A stretch of 34,437 bases of DNA, taken from positions 1-34,437 of the forward strand of contig VXOE01000393.1 in assembly GCA_009840225.1 (NCBI GenBank), read 5' to 3'. Below are positions 7,776 to 15,417 of this stretch, piece by piece (within the stretch, counting starts at the first letter, position 1; the number at the start of each line of letters is the position of its first letter). This DNA is from Caldilineaceae bacterium SB0662_bin_25. GTDB taxonomy: Bacteria; Chloroflexota; Anaerolineae; Caldilineales; Caldilineaceae. The notes under the pieces were generated by a model. That model was not told where the DNA came from. It was given only the letters and a program-made list of their open reading frames with translations, and ran no database searches. The translations under genes were made by a program, and so were the position numbers.

Positions 7776-9647
7776 TTACCCTCGCAGCTCGTTCATCGCC
7801 GCCGGCAAGAGTGGCAGTATATCACTGGCGACAACCCCGGCGCATCCGATCCGCTCTTCACACAGTTCACCCGCCCGCCCGTGGAGCCAAGCCCCTAAAC
7901 ACGCGGCGTGAAAAGGGGGCAGACCCTGCGCCAGCAGGCCGGTGATGGCGCCGGCCAGAATGTCGCCCGTCCCGGCCGTGGCCAGGGCTGCTGTGGCAAT
8001 CGGCAGTACGGCCAGGTCTCCGCCCGGCGATGCGATCACCGTATAGGGTCCCTTCAGCAGTACAACCGCCTGCCACTTTGCTGCCCGCTCCCGCGCCAGG
8101 TTCCATCGATCTGCTACCACCTCCTCCACAGAGCCAAAACCGCAAAGACGGGCCATCTCCGCCGGGTGCGGAGTCAGCACGCAGTCAGCCGGCAGAAGCG
8201 ACGGCCAGTCGTCCAGCTGCGCCAGATTGTTTAGGCCGTCCGCATCGATTACAGTCGGCGGCAGCGGAAGCGAGTCCGCCGGCAGCTGGTCCCGGCGGCG
8301 GATCGGACCGAACGGCGAGGCGGCGGCAGTACCCTGGCCTGACGCCCCTGTCTCCTCCGCAGATTTCTCGCCGTCAGATCCCGCGAATGCTCTCGGCAAC
8401 GCTGACGGCCGCTGTCGATGATTCCTGCGCAGCAGCCTCTCCATGAATCCGCGCGTAGCGCTTTCCTGGCCCAACCCGCAACCTATGAGCAAAGAGTCGT
8501 ATTCCTCCAGCCTTGCGCTCACGTTGGCGGCCGCAGCCTCGTTCACCACGCCCAGATCGTGGCTGAGAAGAATCCACGTCGGTTCAGACAGCGCCGAAGA
8601 CACAGGTACCCACACCGGCTGGGGAATCGCGCCCGTCACCAGCCCCGCGCCCGCTCGCCCCATTGCCGCACAGCTGAGGTAAGCGGCCCCGGGGTAGTTG
8701 ACGCTGCCCACCACCGCCATCCCCTTGCCAAAAGAACCCTTGTGACTGTTGCGGCTGCGCGTCGGCAAAAGCCCGGATACTTGTTCCGGTGTCAAGAAAA
8801 ACGTCCGCAAATCGGCCGTCAACTCGGGAGGAATGCCGATATCCGCCACCGCCAGTTCGCCGACAACCCCCGCGCCCGGGAACTGAAATTGCCCCACCTT
8901 CGCGCAACCGAAGGTCACCGTCATATCGGCCGGCACCGTAACCGCATCGAGCGCGCCGCTGTCCGCGTTCAGACCGCTGGGAACATCGACAGCGACCACT
9001 GCCAAGGGCGGCCGCGTTTCTCCTTCACCCGATTCCGACGCATCTTCAGAGCCGGCTTCATATGCCGGGTCTCCAGCAGTTGACATGCGGGTCTTTCGTA
9101 CCTCGAGCACCTGCTGCAGGACGCCGGCCAGCTCCCCCTCGATCGGACGGTTGGCTCCTGTCCCCAGCAGCGCGTCGACCACAATATCAGCGTCGTCTAG
9201 CCACGCCCGCAGTTGCACCCCATCCTTGTCCTCTTCGGCGCTTTGCGTCGGAACGCTTCGATCGAGTACCTTGCCCAAATGGCCCTCGTAATCCTCCTTC
9301 GGCTTGGCCTTACTTATCGGCGTCCCCTTCCTCCCTTTCTTTCCAGCTTCTCCTTCCTTTGCCGGAACCCCGCCCCTCGCCCACAGATAAACCCGGACGC
9401 GATACCCGGCGTCGCAGAGATGCCGCGCACACACCAGCCCGTCGCCGCCGTTGTTGCCCGGCCCAACCAACACCAGCACCGAACGGTCCACGCTCCCCGA
9501 ATAGCTCTCCTGGATCGCCTCGGCCAGGGCAGTCCCTGCCTGCTCCATCATCGCCGCATAGCTCTGACCGCCCGCATCGGCCTCCTTTTCCAGGCGCTGC
9601 ATCTCCTCGACGGATACAATTCGTGTATGGTCTGCGATCTCATTCAT
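7776..9647 (-). CDS. nnr: Bifunctional NAD(P)H-hydrate epimerase / ADP-dependent NAD(P)HX dehydratase
   Basis: A 623-aa repair enzyme for damaged nicotinamide cofactors. The N-terminal YjeF_N half epimerises S/R-NAD(P)HX and the C-terminal ribokinase-like half dehydrates it using ADP. Epimerase motifs are GPGNNGGDG, DALLGTG and DVPSGLNADSG. Dehydratase motifs are HKGSFGKG, IDADGLN, LTPHPAEMARL, LLKG and TAGTGD. It is about 100 residues longer than usual because of three low-complexity, charged insertions: about residues 95-145, about 185-215, and about 415-460 just before IDADGLN. All fall between catalytic motifs, so activity is probably kept. It begins 32 bp after the stop of the Moco oxidoreductase on the same strand, suggesting cotranscription. 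Confidence 0.95.
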   Translation of the reverse strand: MNEIADHTRIVSVEEMQRLEKEADAGGQSYAAMMEQAGTALAEAIQESYSGSVDRSVLVLVGPGNNGGDGLVCARHLCDAGYRVRVYLWARGGVPAKEGEAGKKGRKGTPISKAKPKEDYEGHLGKVLDRSVPTQSAEEDKDGVQLRAWLDDADIVVDALLGTGANRPIEGELAGVLQQVLEVRKTRMSTAGDPAYEAGSEDASESGEGETRPPLAVVAVDVPSGLNADSGALDAVTVPADMTVTFGCAKVGQFQFPGAGVVGELAVADIGIPPELTADLRTFFLTPEQVSGLLPTRSRNSHKGSFGKGMAVVGSVNYPGAAYLSCAAMGRAGAGLVTGAIPQPVWVPVSSALSEPTWILLSHDLGVVNEAAAANVSARLEEYDSLLIGCGLGQESATRGFMERLLRRNHRQRPSALPRAFAGSDGEKSAEETGASGQGTAAASPFGPIRRRDQLPADSLPLPPTVIDADGLNNLAQLDDWPSLLPADCVLTPHPAEMARLCGFGSVEEVVADRWNLARERAAKWQAVVLLKGPYTVIASPGGDLAVLPIATAALATAGTGDILAGAITGLLAQGLPPFHAACLGAWLHGRAGELCEERIGCAGVVASDILPLLPAAMNELRG

Positions 9648-9679
9648 AGCGTGCCTCGTGCAAGCCGGTCCTGTCAGGA

Positions 9680-10987
9680 CTACGTTACCCGTATCGGATG
9701 GGGTAACGGCTGGTTGAATAGATAACCCTTCTCATTGAAAAGAATTTCGTCTGGCTGCGTATTGCCCGCGGCGTCCGTCGCCCGCGTCATAATCGTGTGC
9801 TCGCCCCGTCTCGCATCCCATGTAAAGCCGAAACGCGTCCAGGAATATCTGAATGCGCTGTCGCTGAAATCCTCCGCAAGTTGCCCGAATTCCGCTTGAA
9901 TCTGCGGCTCTTCCAGCGTAGAAGCGTTCCATGTCGCGCCGGAGTCAATGCTCCATTCCACTTTCGCAATCGGCCCGTTCGGCGAGTGCGCAAAGCCATA
10001 TATGCGGTTCTTCCCTGCCGCCAAATCGGCCGGCCACACCAGCGCCAGCGCGCTCTTGACCGTCTGCGTTGTCAACGGCTTGCCCAGCGATTCGCCTGCA
10101 GGAGGATAGGAATCGCCGATCAACGCGTATGAGGTCGTGTTGTTTCGGGTCCAAAGCTGTTTCGACGAGACCACGATCCGCCCTAGCCATTTTATGTTGG
10201 CAGCTCCGACCCACCCGGGCGCCAGCGCACGCAAAGGAAAACCGTGATCCCTGGGTAGGGCTTCACCATTCAGCGCATAGGCCAGCAGCGTATCAGGATC
10301 CATCGCCTTTTCAACCGGCATCACGCGCCGGAAACCCTTTTCCGGCGAACCCGTGTCCAGCCCAATCAAAAGCACGCTGACCGCCTCTTCGGTGATGCCC
10401 GCCCGCTCTAGCACGTCCCGCATCGCCGCGCCTGTCCATGCGCCGTTGCCCACCGCCCCCGTCTTCCACTGCGTCCCTTTTGCCGCCCTACCTTTCACTA
10501 AGTCGAACATGGCCCGTTGGTTTCCCGCACATTCCAGATAGGAAACAAACGTCCTGCTGGGCAGATTCAAAATGTCATCGTAGGACAGTTCCAATCGATT
10601 GGAGACCGCGTCGCCCTCGACGAAGAGCCGCCAGTCTGCCGCGTCGACTTCCAGGCTGACCGAGTTGTTGCGCACAAAAAAGAGCCGGCTGGGAGTGATC
10701 AGTCCCTGCATGTTTTCCAGTCGGGCTTCCAGATTCCCGCCGCCGAGATCGACGAACGGTGCCGGGTCCTTGCTGAATTGAGGACCTTCTTCCGTGCCCT
10801 CGTCAGCGGTCGGTGCCGTCGCCGTGGGCAGTGGCAATCCAGCACAAGACGCCAGCACTGCCGCCGTCCCGCCAGCCGATAACAACTGCAAGAAACGACG
10901 CCGGCTCATGCCTCGCTCAAGCGCGAACTTCCAGAGCCCACCTTTCCCTTCAGTGTCCTTCTGTGATCCCAACCTCCCTGCTGTCAT
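9680..10987 (-). CDS. TAT-exported sulfite-oxidase-like molybdopterin oxidoreductase
   Basis: A 435-aa protein of the sulfite oxidase/nitrate reductase Moco family. A twin-arginine signal MSRRRFLQLLSAGG begins at residue 27 and is followed by a possible lipobox (LASC). The Oxidored_molyb domain spans about 100-280, with the Moco-ligating cysteine in SYLECAGNQR (Cys153) and the GFPLRALAPGWVGAANIKW signature. A C-terminal Mo-co dimerisation domain (about 310-430) has WSIDSGATWN and SYSWTRFGFTWDA-like strands. There is no haem b5 domain, as in bacterial SorA/SorT types, so an external electron acceptor is needed. A GGAGGG site precedes the ATG. The substrate could be sulfite or another oxo-acceptor. 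It is upstream of nnr in the same direction. Confidence 0.9.
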   Translation of the reverse strand: MTAGRLGSQKDTEGKGGLWKFALERGMSRRRFLQLLSAGGTAAVLASCAGLPLPTATAPTADEGTEEGPQFSKDPAPFVDLGGGNLEARLENMQGLITPSRLFFVRNNSVSLEVDAADWRLFVEGDAVSNRLELSYDDILNLPSRTFVSYLECAGNQRAMFDLVKGRAAKGTQWKTGAVGNGAWTGAAMRDVLERAGITEEAVSVLLIGLDTGSPEKGFRRVMPVEKAMDPDTLLAYALNGEALPRDHGFPLRALAPGWVGAANIKWLGRIVVSSKQLWTRNNTTSYALIGDSYPPAGESLGKPLTTQTVKSALALVWPADLAAGKNRIYGFAHSPNGPIAKVEWSIDSGATWNASTLEEPQIQAEFGQLAEDFSDSAFRYSWTRFGFTWDARRGEHTIMTRATDAAGNTQPDEILFNEKGYLFNQPLPHPIRVT

Positions 10988-11064
10988 CCTGGCACCCTCC
11001 TGACCGCAACCAACTGCCGGCAGTCCAAAGCGTCAGCGACCAGCGTTCATGAACGGTTACTCAT

Positions 11065-11976
11065 TCAACTCGGCCTGCCAAATCGCAGCAGATACCCATT
11101 ACAGTCCCGAATCGCAAACTCCCTCATGCCCCACGGCTCGTCCGTCGGCTCCCGTTCAATCTGTACGCCCGCCGCTTGGTACTTCTCAAATAGGCCGTCA
11201 ACGTCCTCGCCCATAAATACATAAAACCCAACCGGCGGTTTCGGCGGCAATGTCTGGTCTGTCAGAGTAAGTTGAATGTGCGCGCCCTCCGACGTCCATT
11301 CGCCCAGATGGATGCCCCCATGCGTAGGCGGGTCCCCGTACAGGAAGCCGACCGTGAATCCCAGCTTGTCGCAATAATACTCCGCCGCAGCCTGCACATC
11401 CGGCACCGCCAGAATCGGCGCCAGTAGGTACGCAGCCTGCGCGTTGCCCGCCAGCTGACCCGTGCGCCACTGCTCCGCCGTGATGCCGTAAGTGATCTTA
11501 TCATGGCCGGTCGCGTCCTGATGATACTTCTGCCGCATCCTGCCCCGGCGCCTGAATCCCACCTTCTCAGCCACACGTACAGATGCCCTGTTCTCTTCAC
11601 TGATCCACAGCTCCACCCGGTCCAGCCCCATCTCGTCAAAACCGTAGTCCAGCACAGCGCGCACAGCCTCGCTCGTATAGCCCTTTCCCCAATGGTCCGG
11701 GTGCAGAAAGTAGCCCATCCCCGGCACGCCCGTGTTGCCGATGTAGTCGACATATCCCAGCGCCGGACCGTCCTCGGCCGTGCGAAGAGTCCAAACTGTT
11801 CCTGGCCCGTCCAGCATTCCTTCGACCATCTTTTTTGTCTCAGCCGCAGAACTGTGCGCCGCATCGTCCATAAACTGCATCGCTTCCGGCCGCCGGTACG
11901 CGTCAAAAAGGTCCTCCGCATCGTCCGCCGCAAGAGGTCGCAAAATCAGCCGCTCAGTCGTAAGTGTCGAATGCAT
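11065..11976 (-). CDS. GNAT acetyltransferase fused to a glyoxalase/bleomycin-resistance (VOC) domain
   Basis: A 303-aa two-domain protein. Residues 1-173 form a RimJ/RimL-type GNAT domain (TERLILRPL at the start, HPDHWGKGYTSEAV as the acetyl-CoA loop, NRASVRVAEKVGFRRRG near the end). Residues about 183-302 form a VOC domain with paired beta-alpha-beta units (ILAVPDVQAAAEYYCDKLGF and FAIRDCNGYLLRF). A metal or ligand site is possible but not provable here. The fusion suggests a detoxification role against a small amine or antibiotic, but the substrate is unknown. The domains are joined by a short linker, with no sign of a sequencing frameshift. It stands alone, between the Moco enzyme and a REP-bearing gap. 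Confidence 0.9.
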   Translation of the reverse strand: MHSTLTTERLILRPLAADDAEDLFDAYRRPEAMQFMDDAAHSSAAETKKMVEGMLDGPGTVWTLRTAEDGPALGYVDYIGNTGVPGMGYFLHPDHWGKGYTSEAVRAVLDYGFDEMGLDRVELWISEENRASVRVAEKVGFRRRGRMRQKYHQDATGHDKITYGITAEQWRTGQLAGNAQAAYLLAPILAVPDVQAAAEYYCDKLGFTVGFLYGDPPTHGGIHLGEWTSEGAHIQLTLTDQTLPPKPPVGFYVFMGEDVDGLFEKYQAAGVQIEREPTDEPWGMREFAIRDCNGYLLRFGRPS

Positions 11977-12420
11977 CGTATCGTCTCCAAAATGCCTTGT
12001 CGCTCATCAAAGTGTCTATGCCAATATCTGTCGATTCAGCCTCGGTCTATCCGCGTCCGCGCCGAATATAAGAACCAAGTCTTCTCTCTCCTCGCCTCTG
12101 GGCGGCCGGGCCTTCGGCCCTCCCTTGTGCGGGGGGTTCCCCCCCGCAACGCCCCCCTCCAACAACATGCCTCGCCGAGTTTGTGCCTTCAATCCAGCTG
12201 GCACGCTTGCCACCGAGTGCGTACCGCCGCTTTCCGAGTCTTGGCCGGTTCCGAGCATGAGCCAGGGCAGGCAAGAGCTGGGCAAGTCAGAAGAGGCAAG
12301 TCCCGCATAGGCCCTGCGGGTGTCGCCAGTACCGTCAAGAGCCCGTTACAGAAATCCTGATAGTCCGGCATTCCTGATTCAGACTGAAATCAATGACTCC
12401 TGACGACCAACTACTACTCT
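11977..12420. other. 444-bp intergenic region holding a REP-like double hairpin
   Basis: No gene is supported. The track ORFs here are antisense or low-complexity frames without a ribosome binding site. The only structured element is the double hairpin at 12100-12159. The remainder is unremarkable GC-rich sequence. Confidence 0.6.
12100..12159. repeat. REP-like double hairpin, solitary copy
   Basis: Two adjacent stems: GGGCC-TTC-GGCCC at 12108-12120 and TGCGGGGGG-TTC-CCCCCCGCA at 12128-12148, followed by ACGCCCCCCTCCA. The same block lies inside repeat copy B (25673-25733), and its first half is at the right end of the window (34415-34437). Here the surrounding repeat sequence is missing, so the double hairpin can exist on its own. 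Confidence 0.85.
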
Positions 12421-13515
12421 CTATCCATACAGCGTCCGCAGCGCCGGCCTCAGCTCCGCCGCCTCCAGCAAATCTGTGCTGTCACTGAACTGGTCGATGC
12501 TCCCAATCTGCCGCCGCTCAGCCAGTTGCGCCACCTCAGAATCCCGGACAGAACGCAGCAGCGCGTCCGCGAAACCGTGCAACGCCATCACCCGGAACGG
12601 CCGGCCAAAGAACGGGATCGGCCTCTCCGGCATCAGTTCCGTGAGCCCCAGTCGGTTGTGCCGGCTAGCCGCGAACCGGTAGGCCTCGCCCAGCCAGCGG
12701 TCACGCTCCTGCCATGAGTCCGCCCTCTGCACAGCCACCAGCATATCGGTCAAACCAGCTGCGCTCTCCAACTGCGCAAAAGCCGACCCAAACCACTTGG
12801 CATACGGCGCATACTGCCTTTCCATCAGAAAACACAGACGCATCACGTCCCGGACCAGCCGCGCCCCGATCAACCCCGAGCCCAGCTCGTCGCCCACCAG
12901 GCCCGCCCGCCCCATCAAATGTTCCTCCTGCCCGATGCGAGCCCAACCCGCAGCCAGCAGGTAACGCCAAACATCCGGCGGATACCATCTGAACCGCGCC
13001 CGCACGCTCTCCAGCCCGATCCCGTCGTGGAAGATCCCGCCTGCCGTGATCGTCCGTAGCTTCTGCTGGGGAAAAGTCAGCCAGTCTGCCGTCCCGATCT
13101 CTCTGCTGACGTCAAAATTCAGGTACCCGCAGAAAAACCCGCCGATCGTCTGCGTTTCCACCCTGTGATTTACCGGCCCGCTCTCCGTGGCCTCCAGCAG
13201 TTGGACCCCGTTGTCGTCAAGGTTCGGTCTGCTGAAATTCGTCGGGTAGCCCAGAAAACTGTGCGGCAATCCATCACACAACGCCGCGTCGATATCTTCA
13301 GCCTGAGTCTCCCAATCCTCCGGGCGCAGCAGCAGCTGCACCCTCGGCCCCCAACCATGGTCCGTCGACATCTCGTCGTCGAACCCCAGCGTCTCCGAAC
13401 CGGCCCCAATCAAGGCAGCGGCATGCGCCAGGCCGGGCCATGACCTCTCAAGCACAGGCCGCACCGCCTCCCAATAAAACCGTCTGCTCAATTCCAGGCC
13501 GGGGATAAACGCCAT
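12421..13515 (-). CDS. DUF4037 nucleotidyltransferase-like protein
   Basis: A 364-aa protein matching the DUF4037 family in layout: PGLELSRRFYWEAVRPVLE at the N-terminus, then IGAGSETLGFDDEMSTDHGWGP (about 37-57), then a long helical region. The family resembles nucleotidyltransferases, with a Gly-Ser motif followed by an acidic pair. The usual form I remember is ST-D-H-D-W-G. Here the second Asp is Gly (D52-H53-G54), so catalysis may be impaired or use another acidic residue such as D46/D47. No antitoxin, tRNA or antibiotic gene is adjacent. The function of DUF4037 proteins is unknown. Confidence 0.85.
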   Translation of the reverse strand: MAFIPGLELSRRFYWEAVRPVLERSWPGLAHAAALIGAGSETLGFDDEMSTDHGWGPRVQLLLRPEDWETQAEDIDAALCDGLPHSFLGYPTNFSRPNLDDNGVQLLEATESGPVNHRVETQTIGGFFCGYLNFDVSREIGTADWLTFPQQKLRTITAGGIFHDGIGLESVRARFRWYPPDVWRYLLAAGWARIGQEEHLMGRAGLVGDELGSGLIGARLVRDVMRLCFLMERQYAPYAKWFGSAFAQLESAAGLTDMLVAVQRADSWQERDRWLGEAYRFAASRHNRLGLTELMPERPIPFFGRPFRVMALHGFADALLRSVRDSEVAQLAERRQIGSIDQFSDSTDLLEAAELRPALRTLYG

Positions 13516-13592
13516 TCTCTACAGCGCCGCTTCAAAGGATAGTCCGCCGTGCCAACCACACTCTCTCATTGTCTATGCCAAACCACTCATGC

Positions 13593-15191
13593 TCACAATG
13601 ACGGTTCCCCCCACACAAACGCGCCCCCAAACAGCGTAGCCTCCACGTCCGTCTCCAATATCGCCATCGGATGGATCGTGAATATATCCTGCGACAGCAC
13701 CACCAGGTCTGCCAACTTGCCCGGCGCAATACTGCCCTGGCTGCTCTCCGTGCCGCCCGCGTAAGCCGCGCCGACCGTATACGCCCACACCGCCTCCTCC
13801 ACGGTCAGCCGCTCCTCAGGATACCAGCCCTCACCGCCGGGTGTTCCGTCCGCCCGCATCCGCGTAACCGCCGCATGAATCCCCTGGATCACGTCCGGCG
13901 TCTCCACCGGTGCATCCGAACCGAAGGCCAGCTTCGCCCCGCTGTCCCACAGGCTCCGGAACGCGTAGGCATACCGGCTCCGCTCCCCCCAATATCTGTC
14001 GGCCAGAAGCATATCCTGCGTGGCGTGGATCGGCTGCACCGACGCGATAATGTCCAGCTCGGCAAAACGGGCAATGTCCTCCACAGCTAGCACCTGTGCG
14101 TGCTCGATCCGGTGCCGCAGATGCAGCCCCCGCCCGGCCCGGCGGCTCGCCTCCAGCGCGTCCAGCACCATCCGGTTAGCCCTGTCGCCAATCGCGTGGG
14201 TCACCACCGCCAGCCCCGCTTCCGCCGCCCTCGCAATAATATCCGCCATCTCCTCGGCGCCTGTCACCGCAATACCAAGATTGTCCGGTTCGCCGTCGTA
14301 CGGCGCTAGCATCCACGCCGTACGCGGCCCCAGCGCACCGTCACTGAACACCTTCACCCCGCCAATGCGCAAAAACTCATCGCCAAGCCCCGTCCGCAGC
14401 CCCAGCCGGATCGCGCTGTCCAGCTCCGCCACCGGGATCTGCGCCACAGTGCGCAGCGTGAGATCCCCCTTTGCCCGCAGCTGCTGAAAGGCCCGCAAAG
14501 AAGCCGCCGCTTCCTTCGTATGCACACCCACAATCCCCATACGGTTGACCACGTCCTGCGCCTGCCGCACCGCCGTCACCGCCTCCCCGTCCGCAGGCTC
14601 GGCCATGCATGGAAACGCCAGCTCCATCGCCCTTTCCAACAGGATGCCCGTCGGCCTTCCTTCCCCATCGCGAACAATCTCGCCGCCGTCCGGGTCTTGC
14701 GTATGGGCCGTGATCCCAGCTCGTTCCAACGCCATACTGTTCACCCACGCCGCGTGTCCGCACTTGCGCGCCAGGTAAACCGGATGCTCCCCCGTCACCG
14801 CGTCCAACTGCGCAGCCGCAGGAAACGCGCCGCCCTCCCACACCGACTGGTCCCAGCCCCGGCCCGTCAGCCACTGACCGGGCGCCGCATCCGCAGCCCG
14901 CTGTCCGACCTTCTCCAGCGCTGAAGACAGAGTCCCCACGCCGCTCAGATCGATCTCCTGCAGACTCAAGCCATAGGAAAGAAAGTGGATGTGGGCGTCG
15001 ATAAAACCGGGCACGACCGTCGCGCCCCGCAAATCAACCTCCCGTCCTCCCGGCGCCAACAGCGCCCGCATTTCGCTATCGCTTCCTGTAGCCAGAAAGC
15101 CGTCGCCTGCGATCGCCGCCGCCGTAACCCGGGGCCGCCCCGCGTCCATCGTATGGATGTTGCCGTTGAATAGCACCAAGTCCGCCTGCAC
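13593..15191 (-). CDS. Amidohydrolase, YtcJ-like (Amidohydro_3)
   Basis: A 532-aa metal-dependent hydrolase of the amidohydrolase superfamily, YtcJ type. Metal-site motifs are FIDAHIHFLSYG, a long TIM-barrel body with the VTHAIGDRA and LRHRIEHAQ histidines, and FGSDAPVETPDV carrying the catalytic Asp. The N- and C-terminal strands form the small beta-sandwich (VVLSQDIFTIHP). The track start is TTG at 15203 without a ribosome binding site. I prefer GTG at 15191, which has GGAG six bases upstream and gives VQADLVLFNG. Proteins of this type act on N-substituted formamides or other amide/cyclic substrates; no specific substrate can be assigned. It is divergent from the YfhO-like gene. Confidence 0.9.
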   Translation of the reverse strand: MQADLVLFNGNIHTMDAGRPRVTAAAIAGDGFLATGSDSEMRALLAPGGREVDLRGATVVPGFIDAHIHFLSYGLSLQEIDLSGVGTLSSALEKVGQRAADAAPGQWLTGRGWDQSVWEGGAFPAAAQLDAVTGEHPVYLARKCGHAAWVNSMALERAGITAHTQDPDGGEIVRDGEGRPTGILLERAMELAFPCMAEPADGEAVTAVRQAQDVVNRMGIVGVHTKEAAASLRAFQQLRAKGDLTLRTVAQIPVAELDSAIRLGLRTGLGDEFLRIGGVKVFSDGALGPRTAWMLAPYDGEPDNLGIAVTGAEEMADIIARAAEAGLAVVTHAIGDRANRMVLDALEASRRAGRGLHLRHRIEHAQVLAVEDIARFAELDIIASVQPIHATQDMLLADRYWGERSRYAYAFRSLWDSGAKLAFGSDAPVETPDVIQGIHAAVTRMRADGTPGGEGWYPEERLTVEEAVWAYTVGAAYAGGTESSQGSIAPGKLADLVVLSQDIFTIHPMAILETDVEATLFGGAFVWGEPSL

Positions 15192-15269
15192 AGGCCGCTC
15201 CAAGTGTGATCAACTCAAAAAGGCGGCCTGTCCTTCTCCTACAAGCCACCATTTCCTTTTATTCGCCCT

Positions 15270-15300
15270 TCATCTGTTATACCATACAGCCGCTGGAGCG
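15270..15300. promoter_or_regulatory. Possible back-to-back extended -10 elements
   Basis: Between the divergent amidohydrolase and YfhO-like genes, CTGTTATACCATACAG is nearly palindromic. It contains TGtTATACC on the plus strand and TGgTATAAC on the minus strand, both of extended -10 form. I see no good -35 for either. It could be a divergent promoter or an operator. Confidence 0.25.
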
Positions 15301-15417
15301 CCACTGTAACGGTCGCTTCTGAACTGCAACCGGCAAACCGTGTACTGCTCTAAGCAGGAGCGGCACCGCAAGCCAGCTGTCCGCCAACGCCATGCCCTGG
15401 GTCTTATACTTCGCGCC

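Noticed and set aside
11503-12360. 285-aa plus-strand ORF
   Set aside because: It is antisense to the GNAT-glyoxalase gene and then runs through the REP-like hairpins; no ribosome binding site.
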